NCBI RefSeq assembly: GCF_030652515.1
Contig: NZ_JAUSAR010000033.1
Location: forward strand, 1-32,145
Origin: Aquabacterium sp.
GTDB taxonomy: Bacteria; Pseudomonadota; Gammaproteobacteria; Burkholderiales; Burkholderiaceae_C
Direction of reading: 5' to 3'
Length of the DNA: 32,145 bases
This document shows positions 20,025 to 27,961 of this stretch, piece after piece. The stretch's first letter is position 1. Each line of letters opens with the position of its first letter. The notes beneath the pieces are model-generated. The model saw nothing but the letters and a program-made list of their open reading frames with translations. It was not told where the DNA came from and searched no databases. A program made the translations under genes and the position numbers.

Positions 20025-20369
20025 ATGAGGATCAATGCCAACCCAATGAGCGCGATGGGCATGTTTGCCTTCATGGATGGCCTGGGCCGTGCCCTGTTCA
20101 AACCCAGTGGGCCAGGCCCCTCCCGGCGAGATCCGGGGCCGTTCTACTGGAAAGTCATGTACATCGATGAGAACGGCGTGTTGCGCCGCTCCACCGTCAG
20201 GGTCATCACCCTGCACACCGACCTGCGGCGCCTGACCGTGTGGTGCGACGCTCTGGGCCGCGAATGCGTCCTGAAAATCAGCAAGATCGTGGAGGCCAAC
20301 GATCTGCAAAGTGGTCGCAAGGTCAATCTGCACCGGTGGATGGCCAACCAGCAAACCGAGCCGGTGTGA
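20025..20369 (+). CDS. Small protein with a possible WYL-like beta-barrel pattern
   Basis: This 114-residue protein starts at the ATG at 20025, with AGGAG at 20014-20018 six bases upstream. Residues 1-36 are Gly/Pro-rich and probably disordered. Residues 40-100 are strand-rich: YWKVMYIDENGVLRRSTVRVI, then LRRLTVWCDALGRECVLKI, then SKIVEANDLQSGRKV. The order (Y-x-D-x-x-G strand pair, TVWCDxxGRE, a K/R-Ile-x-x-I strand and D-x-x-SG) resembles a minimal WYL or WYL-like domain, as found in ligand-binding transcriptional regulators. No helix-turn-helix is attached. I recognise the pattern, not a named gene, so the assignment is tentative. It sits between two other small genes of unknown function. 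Confidence 0.7.
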   Translation: MRINANPMSAMGMFAFMDGLGRALFKPSGPGPSRRDPGPFYWKVMYIDENGVLRRSTVRVITLHTDLRRLTVWCDALGRECVLKISKIVEANDLQSGRKVNLHRWMANQQTEPV

Positions 20370-20512
20370 GCCTGTTTCGTCCGGAAAACAACGTGTCATC
20401 CCCCCGGCTTGGGGTGGTTTCCGGCCAACAACCCACTGTTACCTAGGGTTTACATCTATAACGGGCCATATTCAGTTAGGATTGCTGCATCGCAACATTT
20501 TTGGGGTGAATC

Positions 20513-20761
20513 ATGGCGCAACATAGTTTGAACTACGAAGCAGATGCCAACCGCAAGGGCCTGGGCTACGAAAAACTGGGCGTCATTGCCGGTTTTCTGG
20601 TCGGTTTGCCCGTGGGTGTGGGCTTGGTGGATGCCCCCTTGGCGGCAGTTGGTGCGCCTCAGTGGCTGAGCATCATTGCCACTGTGGCTGTGGTGGCGGT
20701 TTGCACGGCACTCGGCCTGCGCGGCGGTGTTGCACTGGCCAAGCGGGCGGCTCAGGGATGA
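20513..20761 (+). CDS. Small two-helix membrane protein, unknown function
   Basis: This 82-residue protein has a polar N-terminus (MAQHSLNYEADANRKGLGYEK) and two predicted membrane helices, about residues 22-42 and 51-71, joined by a short loop with PLAAVGAPQW, then a basic end (ALAKRAAQG). I do not recognise a family. GGGGTGA lies a few bases before the ATG at 20513. Its stop overlaps the 3' end of the convergent methyltransferase gene by 10 nt. The 143 bp upstream contain a 7-bp inverted repeat, CCGGAAA/TTTCCGG (20381-20387 and 20418-20424), around a C-rich/G-rich segment, and no convincing promoter. Confidence 0.65.
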   Translation: MAQHSLNYEADANRKGLGYEKLGVIAGFLVGLPVGVGLVDAPLAAVGAPQWLSIIATVAVVAVCTALGLRGGVALAKRAAQG

Positions 20762-21978
20762 GCGGTCTTGATGGCAGAGGCTGAGGGCAGCAACCGTCCC
20801 TCAGCCTTCAGCAGGCTTTCCAGGCAGTGGTCCTGGATTTGATAGAAGTTTTTGATGTCCTGAATTTGCGTCAACGTTTCCGCCGCCTTCTCTGGCGCGC
20901 CTGAAGCCCGCTTGATCGCCAGGATCATCTTGTTCTTGTTGGTGTGCTCCAGCGAGACAAATTCAAAGACCTGTGTGTCGTAACCGCAGGCCTCCAACAG
21001 CAGCGCACGCAAACCGTCCGTCAGCATCTCGGCCTCTTGGCCCAGGTGCACGCCGTGTTGCAGGATGGGGCGCAGAGGGTGCGGGCTCAGCAACTGTGGC
21101 CGGATCTGCTTGTGGCAGCAGGGCGAACACATGATGATGTCGGCCCCGGTGCGGATGCCCATGTGGATGGCGTAATCGGTGGCGATGTCGCAAGCGTGCA
21201 GCGCGATCATCACGTTCACAGTGCCCGCTTGGTAGTTGCGCACATCGCCATGGTCAAAACGCAGGCCTTGGAGGCCCAGTTGGCTGGCGGCGGTGTTGCC
21301 CAACTCGACCATGTCCTGCTTCAAATCAACGCCCGTCACCTGGGCATTCAAAGCCAGGCTGTTGGCCAGGTAATCGTGGATGGCAAAGGTCAGGTAGCCC
21401 TTGCCAGAGCCAAAGTCCACCACGTGGATGTTTGGAGACTGCGCCAGCTGAGACGACGCTAGCGCGCGGCTGAACACCTCGATGAATTTGTTGATCTGCT
21501 TCCACTTGCGTGACATGGCCGGGATCAGGGCCTGCCTGGCGTCGGTCACGCCCAGCGCACTCAGGAAGGGGCGGTCCAGCGCCAGTAGACGTTCTTTCTG
21601 GCGGTTGTGTTCCTGGCTGGCGGGTTGTTCGTGGTGCTCGCTCTTGCCAAAGCGCAGCGTGGCTTTGCCCTTTTTACTGATGGCCAACTGGATTTCTTCG
21701 GTCGGGGTCAGCAGGTGGGCGTTCCTGAACTCCTGGCCCACCATGCCTTGCAACGCGGCGAGGCCATCGGCCATGGGCAGGTTCTTGATGATGTCTTTGG
21801 TTTGATGGCGGTGGACAAAAGACAGGCAGGCTTGCCCCTTGATGGCAACCGGCCGGACCTGCACGCGGACCAGGTCGGCGATGGGGCCGACGTAGTTGCC
21901 CAGCACCAGCTTGACCAGGGTCTGCTGCTGCAGGTGTTCATGCACCAGGCTGAAAAATTGATCTTGCGGGGTGGGCAT
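20752..21978 (-). CDS. SAM-dependent methyltransferase, Methyltransf_32 type
   Basis: This 408-residue protein has a Rossmann SAM-binding motif I, VVDFGSGKGYLTFAIHDYL (residues 187-205), motif II-like VTGVDLKQDMVELG (214-227) and an acidic strand end near DHGDVRNY (242-249). The later CSPCCHKQIRPQL (284-296) carries the paired Cys-His motif I associate with the Methyltransf_32 group (relatives of METTL25 and GSTCD). The N-terminal 150 residues are an extra domain of unknown role. The target is unknown. Possible starts are ATG 21978 (used here, weak AAGG 9 nt upstream) and ATG 22029 (425 aa). The longer start would begin just after a terminator-like hairpin. The gene is convergent with a small membrane-protein gene and has a long structured upstream region. 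Confidence 0.85.
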   Translation of the reverse strand: MPTPQDQFFSLVHEHLQQQTLVKLVLGNYVGPIADLVRVQVRPVAIKGQACLSFVHRHQTKDIIKNLPMADGLAALQGMVGQEFRNAHLLTPTEEIQLAISKKGKATLRFGKSEHHEQPASQEHNRQKERLLALDRPFLSALGVTDARQALIPAMSRKWKQINKFIEVFSRALASSQLAQSPNIHVVDFGSGKGYLTFAIHDYLANSLALNAQVTGVDLKQDMVELGNTAASQLGLQGLRFDHGDVRNYQAGTVNVMIALHACDIATDYAIHMGIRTGADIIMCSPCCHKQIRPQLLSPHPLRPILQHGVHLGQEAEMLTDGLRALLLEACGYDTQVFEFVSLEHTNKNKMILAIKRASGAPEKAAETLTQIQDIKNFYQIQDHCLESLLKAEGRLLPSASAIKTAHP

Positions 21979-22044
21979 GCAGGGCGCCTTTGGCTGGAAT
22001 CGGGGCAAGGCAGGGATTGTCGATGGCATTTGCCCCAAAGCAAA

Positions 22045-22072
22045 AGCCCGGCCGTTCAAAAAACGCCGGGCT
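22045..22072 (-). terminator. Terminator-like hairpin upstream of the methyltransferase gene
   Basis: The stem pairs AGCCCGG (22045-22051) with CCGGGCT (22066-22072) and CGTT with AACG inside it, with one bulged C and a CAAAA loop. On the minus strand it is followed by TTTGCTTT, the usual tail of a Rho-independent terminator. On the plus strand the tail is CTTGGG. No minus-strand protein gene ends here, so it would end either a small RNA or a leader of the methyltransferase mRNA. Confidence 0.6.
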
Positions 22073-22082
22073 CTTGGGTTCG

Positions 22083-22247
22083 ATGACCACGATCGGGTCG
22101 TCTTACTTGCCGGGGTGGGTCCTGGCAGGTCATGTCCCCCAGACGATCAGGGGAGCCGTCTCACCGACGGCGTGATGCTGGCAGATCCACCCTGCCAGCT
22201 TGCCCTGAGGCAAGCATTGCACCCATTCAAGCCACCGTTACCCGGTG
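22083..22247 (-). ncRNA. Structured RNA candidate: tandem hairpins, leader or small RNA
   Basis: Four consecutive hairpins are seen: GCCGTC/GACGGC (22155-22171), GCTGGCAG/CTGCCAGC (22177-22199), TTGCC/GGCAA with a 4-nt loop (22200-22213) and CACCG/CGGTG (22233-22247). Further towards the methyltransferase, TCGTCT (22098-22103) can pair with AGACGA (22141-22146), and ATGACC (22083-22088) with GGTCAT (22128-22133). The terminator-like hairpin at 22045-22072 follows. The strand is chosen from the T-tail of that hairpin. I do not recognise a known RNA family. From 22248 to 22430, the rest of the gap before nnr, I see no gene or clear promoter. Confidence 0.4.
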
Positions 22248-22430
22248 TGCTCTGCGGTTGATGGAGATCCCATCGTTCACCGCCCTTGCAGTGTGATCCA
22301 ACTGTGCGGGTGCATGCAAGGGGCCGCCTGCACATTGCTTGCTTTGATGTGAAAAGCTGCGCGACTTTCCCCACTGGTAACGGGATGTAAGGCAGACTCG
22401 GATGATCGGGCTGACAAGGTGAGACAAAGC

Positions 22431-23945
22431 ATGAAACGTACGGCGCTTTTGACCGTGGCTGAGATGGCGCAGGCAGAGAACTTGACGATGCAGGCCGGGA
22501 CACCCGGCCAGGTGTTGATGGAGCGGGCTGGCCGGGCGGTGGCCGAAGCGATTCTGGCGCGTTGGATCACCCGGCCCGTGGCCGTGCTGTGCGGCCCGGG
22601 CAACAACGGCGGGGACGGTCTCGTGATCGCTCGCTGCCTGAGTGAGGCGGGCTGGCCGGTGCGTGTGGCTTTGCTGGGCGAGTGGTCGGCCTTCAAGGGG
22701 GACGCCTTGACCCAGGCGCTTCACTGGGATCCGGCCTCTTGTGTGCCCGTGCACCCCGATGCGCTCGAGGGTGCAGGTCTGGTGGTCGATGCCTTGTTTG
22801 GTTCGGGCTTGAGCAGGCCTTTGGGCGAGGTGGCTGCCAGGACTTTGCAAGCGGTGGCGCAGTCTGGCGTGCCCATGGTGGCGGTGGACGTGCCCAGCGG
22901 GGTCTTCGGTGACACGGGTGTGGACGCAGGCGCGGTGAAGACCTCATTGACGGTGACTTTCTTCCGCAAGAAGCCAGCCCATGTCTTGATGCCGGGCCGG
23001 GCTTTGTGTGGTGAGGTGTTGGTGGCCGACATCGGTTTGCGGGCGGACGTGGGCGAGTTCGTCAAACCGGCTGCTTTTGAAAACACGCCTGAGTACTGGT
23101 GGGCCGATTGGCCGGTGCAGGCAGGCGATCACCACAAGTACCAGCGTGGTCACGCTCTGGTCTATGGGGGTGGTGTGATGACGGGGGCTTCGCGTTTGTC
23201 GGCCAGGGCGGCCGCGCGTGCTGGTGCAGGCTTGACCACGGTGGCCGTGCCCGAGTCAGCCTGGGCGGTCTATGCGGCGGCCTTGAACAGCATCATGGTG
23301 CAGCCCATGAAGGGCACGGATTCGGTTGAACTGGCCGCGAGCCTGCGCGAGGTTTTGGGCGATGCCCGCATCAGCGCGGTGCTGCTGGGCCCGGGCGCGG
23401 CAGGCGGTCTGGTCAGGGGCGTGCGTCCCCTGGTGGAGGTGGCCTTGGCCAGTGGACGCCCGGTGGTGCTGGATGCCGATGCCTTGTCTGCCTTTGAGCA
23501 CGACCCTGAGGCCTTGTTCACCTTGATCAAGGCAGCGCATGGACCGGTCGTGCTGACGCCGCATGAAGGCGAGTTCGCGCGCCTGTTTCCACAGGCGAAG
23601 ACTTTGCCCGCGCATGACAAGCTCAGCCGGGCGCGTTGGGCGGCGCACCGCAGTGGGGCCGTGGTGGTGCTCAAGGGCCCGGACACGGTGATTGCCGGGC
23701 CCGATGGCGTCGCCCTGGTCAACACCAATGCACCGGCCACGCTGGCCACGGCGGGCGCGGGCGATGTGCTGGCAGGCTTGATCACCGGTTTGCTGGCACA
23801 AGGCATGGCGGTGTGCCGCGCGGCCGCTGCGGCCGTGTGGTTGCATGGCGAGATGGCACAGGCTTTCGGCGCTGGCCTGATCGCCGATGACCTGCCTGAT
23901 CAGTTGCCCGCCGTGTTGCAAAAGCTCTGGCAACGACCGGACTGA
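22431..23945 (+). CDS. nnr: Bifunctional NAD(P)H-hydrate epimerase / ADP-dependent NAD(P)H-hydrate dehydratase
   Basis: Nnr (504 aa) repairs damaged NADH and NADPH hydrates (NADHX/NADPHX). Its N-terminal YjeF_N domain (about 1-215) interconverts the epimers. VLCGPGNNGGDGLVIARCL at 52-70 is the signature loop. The C-terminal ribokinase-like domain (about 230-500) dehydrates the S-form using ADP. GPVVLTPHEGEFARLF, VVVLKGPDTVIA and ATAGAGDVLAGLITGLLAQG are its motifs. AAGGTGAG at 22416-22423, 7 nt before the ATG at 22431, supports this start over a GTG at 22419. The gene is convergent with the GGDEF gene, with a 10-nt gap. Length and domain order are normal for the fused bacterial protein. Confidence 0.95.
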   Translation: MKRTALLTVAEMAQAENLTMQAGTPGQVLMERAGRAVAEAILARWITRPVAVLCGPGNNGGDGLVIARCLSEAGWPVRVALLGEWSAFKGDALTQALHWDPASCVPVHPDALEGAGLVVDALFGSGLSRPLGEVAARTLQAVAQSGVPMVAVDVPSGVFGDTGVDAGAVKTSLTVTFFRKKPAHVLMPGRALCGEVLVADIGLRADVGEFVKPAAFENTPEYWWADWPVQAGDHHKYQRGHALVYGGGVMTGASRLSARAAARAGAGLTTVAVPESAWAVYAAALNSIMVQPMKGTDSVELAASLREVLGDARISAVLLGPGAAGGLVRGVRPLVEVALASGRPVVLDADALSAFEHDPEALFTLIKAAHGPVVLTPHEGEFARLFPQAKTLPAHDKLSRARWAAHRSGAVVVLKGPDTVIAGPDGVALVNTNAPATLATAGAGDVLAGLITGLLAQGMAVCRAAAAAVWLHGEMAQAFGAGLIADDLPDQLPAVLQKLWQRPD

Positions 23946-23955
23946 TTCCGAGACA

Positions 23956-25710
23956 TCAGCCGACGCAGGTGCGGTTTTTGCCGGTTTGCTTGGCCTCGTA
24001 CAGGGCCACATCGGCGCGGTCCAGGGCGGCTTCGATGGCCTCGTCGGTGCGGTATTGGGTGACGCCGGCAGAGAAGGTGATGAACACTTTCTTCTCGTCC
24101 TGCGTGAAGAACTCGGCGCTCAAGGTGCGCTGCAGGCGGGTCAGCACCAGTTGGGCTTCGTCCACCGGCGTGTCGGGCAGCAGCACCACGAATTCTTCGC
24201 CGCCGTAGCGGGCCAGTGAATCGCTGGGGCGCAGGCATTCGCTGACGCGGCGCGACAAGAACTGCAGGGCCAGGTCGCCCGTGTGGTGGCCCATCTGGTC
24301 GTTCAGCTTCTTGAAGTTGTCGACGTCGAGCAGGCCAATGGCCAGGACGCCGCCGCTGCGCTGCATGCGTGCACGCTCGGTCTCGAAGGATTTGGCCAAG
24401 CCGCGCCGATTGGCGATCTGGGTGAGCGGGTCGGTGGACACCTCGTCAGAGAGGCGGCGGATCTCGTCTTCGAGCGAGCGCACGCGGTCGGTCAACTCGG
24501 TGGCACGTTCGTGTTCGACCTGCATGCGGGTCTGGGCCTGGTTGACCAGGCCATGCACGGCGCGGCTTTCGTCCACCATGTCGCGTACCACGCCGGCCAG
24601 GCTTTCCAGCGAGTCGGCCTGGCCGATGGTGTCGGCATAGCGCCCCAGGCTTTGCTGGAAGCGGTCGGTGGTGCTGCCCAATTCGGCGATCTCTTGCAGC
24701 ATCTGGTGGATGAACTGCTTGAGCGATTGGCGCGCGGAATCACGCTCCAGCTTGAGTTCCTTTTGCCGCTGCCGGGTGCTCTCCAGCAGATCCTGCATGT
24801 GCTTGACGCCACGGCTGTGCAGGCCTTCTTCCAGTTGGAACTGCATGGCCTGGCACTGGCCCTGCACCCAGGAGTCGTCTTCGGCCAGTTCGACCAGGCT
24901 GTCGGTCAGGGTGTGGCACAACTCGTTGAGCTGCTCGACCAGGTGGTAGCGGTGTTCGATGATGCGCCGGGCCTGGTCGCAGGCCTGGGTGATCTGATTT
25001 TGCGTGGCCTCCAGCTCGGGCTGGTCCAGACCTGCCTGGCGGCTTCGGGTGAGGGCGCTTTGAAGGGCGGCCTTGGTTTCAAGGGCCTGGCCGAAGCTGT
25101 CGGGCAGGGCCGTGATCAGGGCGCCCTGGGTTTGGGTCAGGGCGTGCTCGGCCAGCGGGGGCCAGGCCTCGCCCAGGCCAGGCGAGGTTGCCTGGGTGGT
25201 GTCGGCAACCGTTATCAAAGGGGCCGCTGTGGGTGCAGGCGGTGTTGGCGCTGGAGCGGCGCTGGCGGGCTCGGGCTGCGCGCCTCCCTCGGCGCTGTCC
25301 ACCACCTCCAGCAGGCTGTCATCCAGGGTGTCGCTGTCCCAGCCACCCACCAGTTGGGTCAACCTTTGGTGCAAGCGGCTGGCGGAGTTTTTGCTGCCTT
25401 CCAGCACCCGTTGCAAGCTGTCTTTCTTGCGGGCGGCGGTCCATTGGCGCCCACCGCGTTCGGCACCGCGCACGATGCGGCCGATCAGTTGCGACCAACG
25501 CTCGCCATCGGCGGCTGGGGTCATGGCCGGGGCCGCGTCGAGTGGAGCGGGCTCGGTGGGCGAGGGGCTCGCACCTTGCTCAGCCTCGTAGGCCTTGCGG
25601 AAATTCTCTGGCGTGGGTTCCAGCCTTTGCTCGGCCAGTTGGCGCAGGGCGGCCTTGGCCAGTTGCGCGGGGGCCTGCGGTGCAGCGCCACTTCCCGATG
25701 AACTGCCCAT
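23956..25710 (-). CDS. Soluble diguanylate cyclase (GGDEF) with long helical N-terminus
   Basis: This 584-residue protein ends in a GGDEF domain (about 420-584) with an intact active-site motif, GGEEF (503-507), metal Asp in LLDVDNFKKLN (461-470), and an I-site RPSD (494-497) five residues before it. The cyclase is therefore probably active and inhibited by its product, cyclic di-GMP. There are no membrane helices. The first 45 residues contain LRQLAEQRLEPTPENFRKAY, a pattern I recall in several proteobacterial cyclases. Then come a Pro/Ala-rich linker (about 140-175) and a long helical, probably coiled-coil, region (about 230-420). GAGGAA six bases before the ATG at 25710 fixes the start. 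It is the last gene of the kinase/regulator/cyclase operon, 22 nt after the REC-GGDEF-EAL gene. Confidence 0.93.
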   Translation of the reverse strand: MGSSSGSGAAPQAPAQLAKAALRQLAEQRLEPTPENFRKAYEAEQGASPSPTEPAPLDAAPAMTPAADGERWSQLIGRIVRGAERGGRQWTAARKKDSLQRVLEGSKNSASRLHQRLTQLVGGWDSDTLDDSLLEVVDSAEGGAQPEPASAAPAPTPPAPTAAPLITVADTTQATSPGLGEAWPPLAEHALTQTQGALITALPDSFGQALETKAALQSALTRSRQAGLDQPELEATQNQITQACDQARRIIEHRYHLVEQLNELCHTLTDSLVELAEDDSWVQGQCQAMQFQLEEGLHSRGVKHMQDLLESTRQRQKELKLERDSARQSLKQFIHQMLQEIAELGSTTDRFQQSLGRYADTIGQADSLESLAGVVRDMVDESRAVHGLVNQAQTRMQVEHERATELTDRVRSLEDEIRRLSDEVSTDPLTQIANRRGLAKSFETERARMQRSGGVLAIGLLDVDNFKKLNDQMGHHTGDLALQFLSRRVSECLRPSDSLARYGGEEFVVLLPDTPVDEAQLVLTRLQRTLSAEFFTQDEKKVFITFSAGVTQYRTDEAIEAALDRADVALYEAKQTGKNRTCVG

Positions 25711-25732
25711 GGTCGATTCCTCGGTGATTGAT

Positions 25733-27961
25733 TTAGACGGGGGTGCTGCTGATGGCCGAGCTGCCCATGTCGCCACTGAGCAGGGCAACGCGGGGCAGGC
25801 TTTGGTCGGCCTCGGTGTTGGTGAGCCAGGTGTCCACGTCGGCCGCCGGCATGGGCCGTGCGAACAGGTAACCCTGGCAGATGTGGCAGCCCAGGTTGTA
25901 GAGCACTTCCATTTGCGAGACCTCTTCGACGCCTTCCGCGATCACGCGCAAGCCCAGCGCGCGGGCCAGCGCGATGATGGCCGAGACCACCGCTGAGCTT
26001 TGCGGCGTGGTGCCCAGGTCGTGCACGAAGGAGCGGTCGATCTTGAGCTCGCTGATTGGCAGGGTGGTCAGGTAGGCCAGCGACGAGTAGCCGGTGCCAA
26101 AGTCGTCGATGGAGATCTCGATGCCCATCTGGTTCAGGCGGTGCAGCGAGGGCACGACGCCCTGCAGGTCCTTCATCAGGCCGGTTTCGGTGATCTCCAG
26201 TTCGAGGAAATGCGGTGGCACGCCTTCCTGGTCCAGGATCGCCTGGATCTTGTCGACCAGGTCGGGCAGCTCGAACAGGCGGCTGGGCAGGTTGACCGCG
26301 ATGGATGCGTCGAACCCGAACTGCTTTTGCCAGACCTTGGCCTGGCGCGCGGCCTGGGTGATGGCCCACAGGCTCATCGCGTTGATCAGGCCGGTGGCCT
26401 CGGCCAGCGGGATGAAATCGATCGGCGGGATGAGCTTGCCATCACGCACCCAGCGCATCAGGGCTTCGGCGCCCACCATCTTGCTGGTGCGCACGTCGAT
26501 CTTGGGCTGGTAGTACAGCACCAGTTCGTCGCGCTCCAGGGCCTTGTGCAGGGCGGTGTCCAGGTCCAGGCGCACGCGGCCCTTGCTGGCCAACTGCAAG
26601 TCATAAAGTTGTGCGGTATTGCGGCCCTGGCTCTTGGCCAGGTCCATGGCCACGTCGGCGTTGCGCAGCAGGTCGGCCACGGTCAGGCCATGAGCCGGGA
26701 ACAGGGCGATGCCGATGCTGGCGGTGATGAAGCATTCCTGGCCGGCGGCCATCATCGGGTCGCGCAGGGCTTGCAGGATGCGCGAGGCCGTGTCCATGGC
26801 CTCGGCCTCGTTCACGATCTCAGGCAGCAACACCACGAACTCGTCGGCGCCCAGGCGGCCCACGGCTTCCAGGGTGCGGTGACCGCGCATGCCGGTCATC
26901 TCCATGTTGCCTTCCATGACCTGCTCGGAGTGCTTGACGCAGGAGCGCAGGCGGCGCGAGACCTCGATCAGCAACTCATCGCCGGCATGGTGGCCCAGGT
27001 TCTCGTTGATGATCTTGAAGCGGTCGACGCCGATCTGCAGCAGGGCGACGTGGTGGTTCAGGCGCTTGGCATGCTCGATGGCGCGCTCGCTGCGCCAGAA
27101 GATCTGGCGGCGGTTGGGCAGGCCGGTGAGCGTGTCGAAATTGGCCAGGTGCTTGATCTTGTCTTCGGCCACGCGCCGGTCGGTCACGTCCTGGACGATG
27201 CCGGTGTAGCCGATCAGGGCGGCCAATTCGTTGAACTCGGGCTCGGCCTCGATGTGCAGGATGCGCTGGCGGCCATCGTGCAGGTTGACCTGGATGTCGT
27301 TGCACAGCACGGTGCCGTGGTCCAGCACCTCGCGCAGGATGCGCTCGAAACTTTGGCGTTCTTCGGGCGCGATCATGCGCAGGATGCGTTTCAGCCCCAG
27401 GCGGTCACGCCCGCCCAGGCCGAACACGCGCATGCCTTCCATCGAGAAGACGATGTCGGTCACGCCCTGGCGCCAGTCGAAGCTGCCCATGCGGGCCAGG
27501 TCTTGCGCGCGGGCCAGTGTGGCCTTGCTGCGTTCCAGTTCGTGGCGGGTGCGAGAGGCGCGCAGCAGGTAACGCAGGCGCCCGGCCAGCAGGCTCCATT
27601 GCGTGCACTTGATGAAAAAGTCGGTGGCGCCTACTTCGTAAGCGCGGGTGATCGAGGCCTCGTCGTCCAGGCCGGTCAGCATCAGCACGGGCACGGATTC
27701 GTAGCCGGGCAGGTGGCGCAACTCCTGGCAGGTGGCAAAACCGTCCAGCCCGGGCATGACGGCGTCCAGCACCACCACGTCGGGCAGCCATTCACTGATG
27801 ATTTGCAGGGCTTGTTCGCCGGAACTGGCCTCGGTGATCGAGAAACCGCGCTCGCGCAGGGCGATGGAGGTCAACAGCAAGTTGACTTCGTCGTCATCCA
27901 CCAGCAGCACCTTGGGCTGCTCTTGTGAATCATCAGTCCCGACGGAGGTGAGGCGATTCAC
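25733..27961 (-). CDS. Response regulator with PAS, GGDEF and EAL domains
   Basis: This 742-residue protein has a receiver domain (about 16-135) with Asp22-24, phospho-acceptor Asp66, Thr96 and Lys118, a PAS-like domain (about 155-265), a GGDEF-like domain (about 270-450) and an EAL domain (about 465-715). The GGDEF site reads GADEF (371-375) with an insert of about 18 residues just before it and no I-site, so cyclase activity is doubtful. The EAL domain keeps its catalytic set: EAL 499-501, ELEITETG (587-594), IDDFGTGYSS (618-627), KIDRS (640-644) and AEGVEE (675-680). It is therefore probably a c-di-GMP phosphodiesterase controlled by phosphorylation. The GTG start at 27961 overlaps the kinase stop by 4 nt (GTGA), and GGAGG lies 7 nt upstream. 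Confidence 0.94.
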   Translation of the reverse strand: MNRLTSVGTDDSQEQPKVLLVDDDEVNLLLTSIALRERGFSITEASSGEQALQIISEWLPDVVVLDAVMPGLDGFATCQELRHLPGYESVPVLMLTGLDDEASITRAYEVGATDFFIKCTQWSLLAGRLRYLLRASRTRHELERSKATLARAQDLARMGSFDWRQGVTDIVFSMEGMRVFGLGGRDRLGLKRILRMIAPEERQSFERILREVLDHGTVLCNDIQVNLHDGRQRILHIEAEPEFNELAALIGYTGIVQDVTDRRVAEDKIKHLANFDTLTGLPNRRQIFWRSERAIEHAKRLNHHVALLQIGVDRFKIINENLGHHAGDELLIEVSRRLRSCVKHSEQVMEGNMEMTGMRGHRTLEAVGRLGADEFVVLLPEIVNEAEAMDTASRILQALRDPMMAAGQECFITASIGIALFPAHGLTVADLLRNADVAMDLAKSQGRNTAQLYDLQLASKGRVRLDLDTALHKALERDELVLYYQPKIDVRTSKMVGAEALMRWVRDGKLIPPIDFIPLAEATGLINAMSLWAITQAARQAKVWQKQFGFDASIAVNLPSRLFELPDLVDKIQAILDQEGVPPHFLELEITETGLMKDLQGVVPSLHRLNQMGIEISIDDFGTGYSSLAYLTTLPISELKIDRSFVHDLGTTPQSSAVVSAIIALARALGLRVIAEGVEEVSQMEVLYNLGCHICQGYLFARPMPAADVDTWLTNTEADQSLPRVALLSGDMGSSAISSTPV

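Noticed and set aside
20381..20424. Inverted repeat CCGGAAA/TTTCCGG as a terminator after the WYL-like gene
   Set aside because: The 30-nt loop is too large and no T-run follows. Only four further base pairs can form inside it.
22060..22260. A tRNA, tmRNA or 6S RNA in the gap upstream of the methyltransferase
   Set aside because: No T-arm with a paired acceptor stem, no tmRNA tag or ends, and no long closing stem with a central bubble as in 6S RNA.
22285..22430. Fragments resembling a cobalamin riboswitch (CAACTGTG, CCACTGG, GATGATCGGG) before nnr
   Set aside because: The order is suggestive, but the core GGGAA and CGGTG segments and the B12 box are absent or wrongly spaced, and nnr has no link with cobalamin. 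Probably chance.
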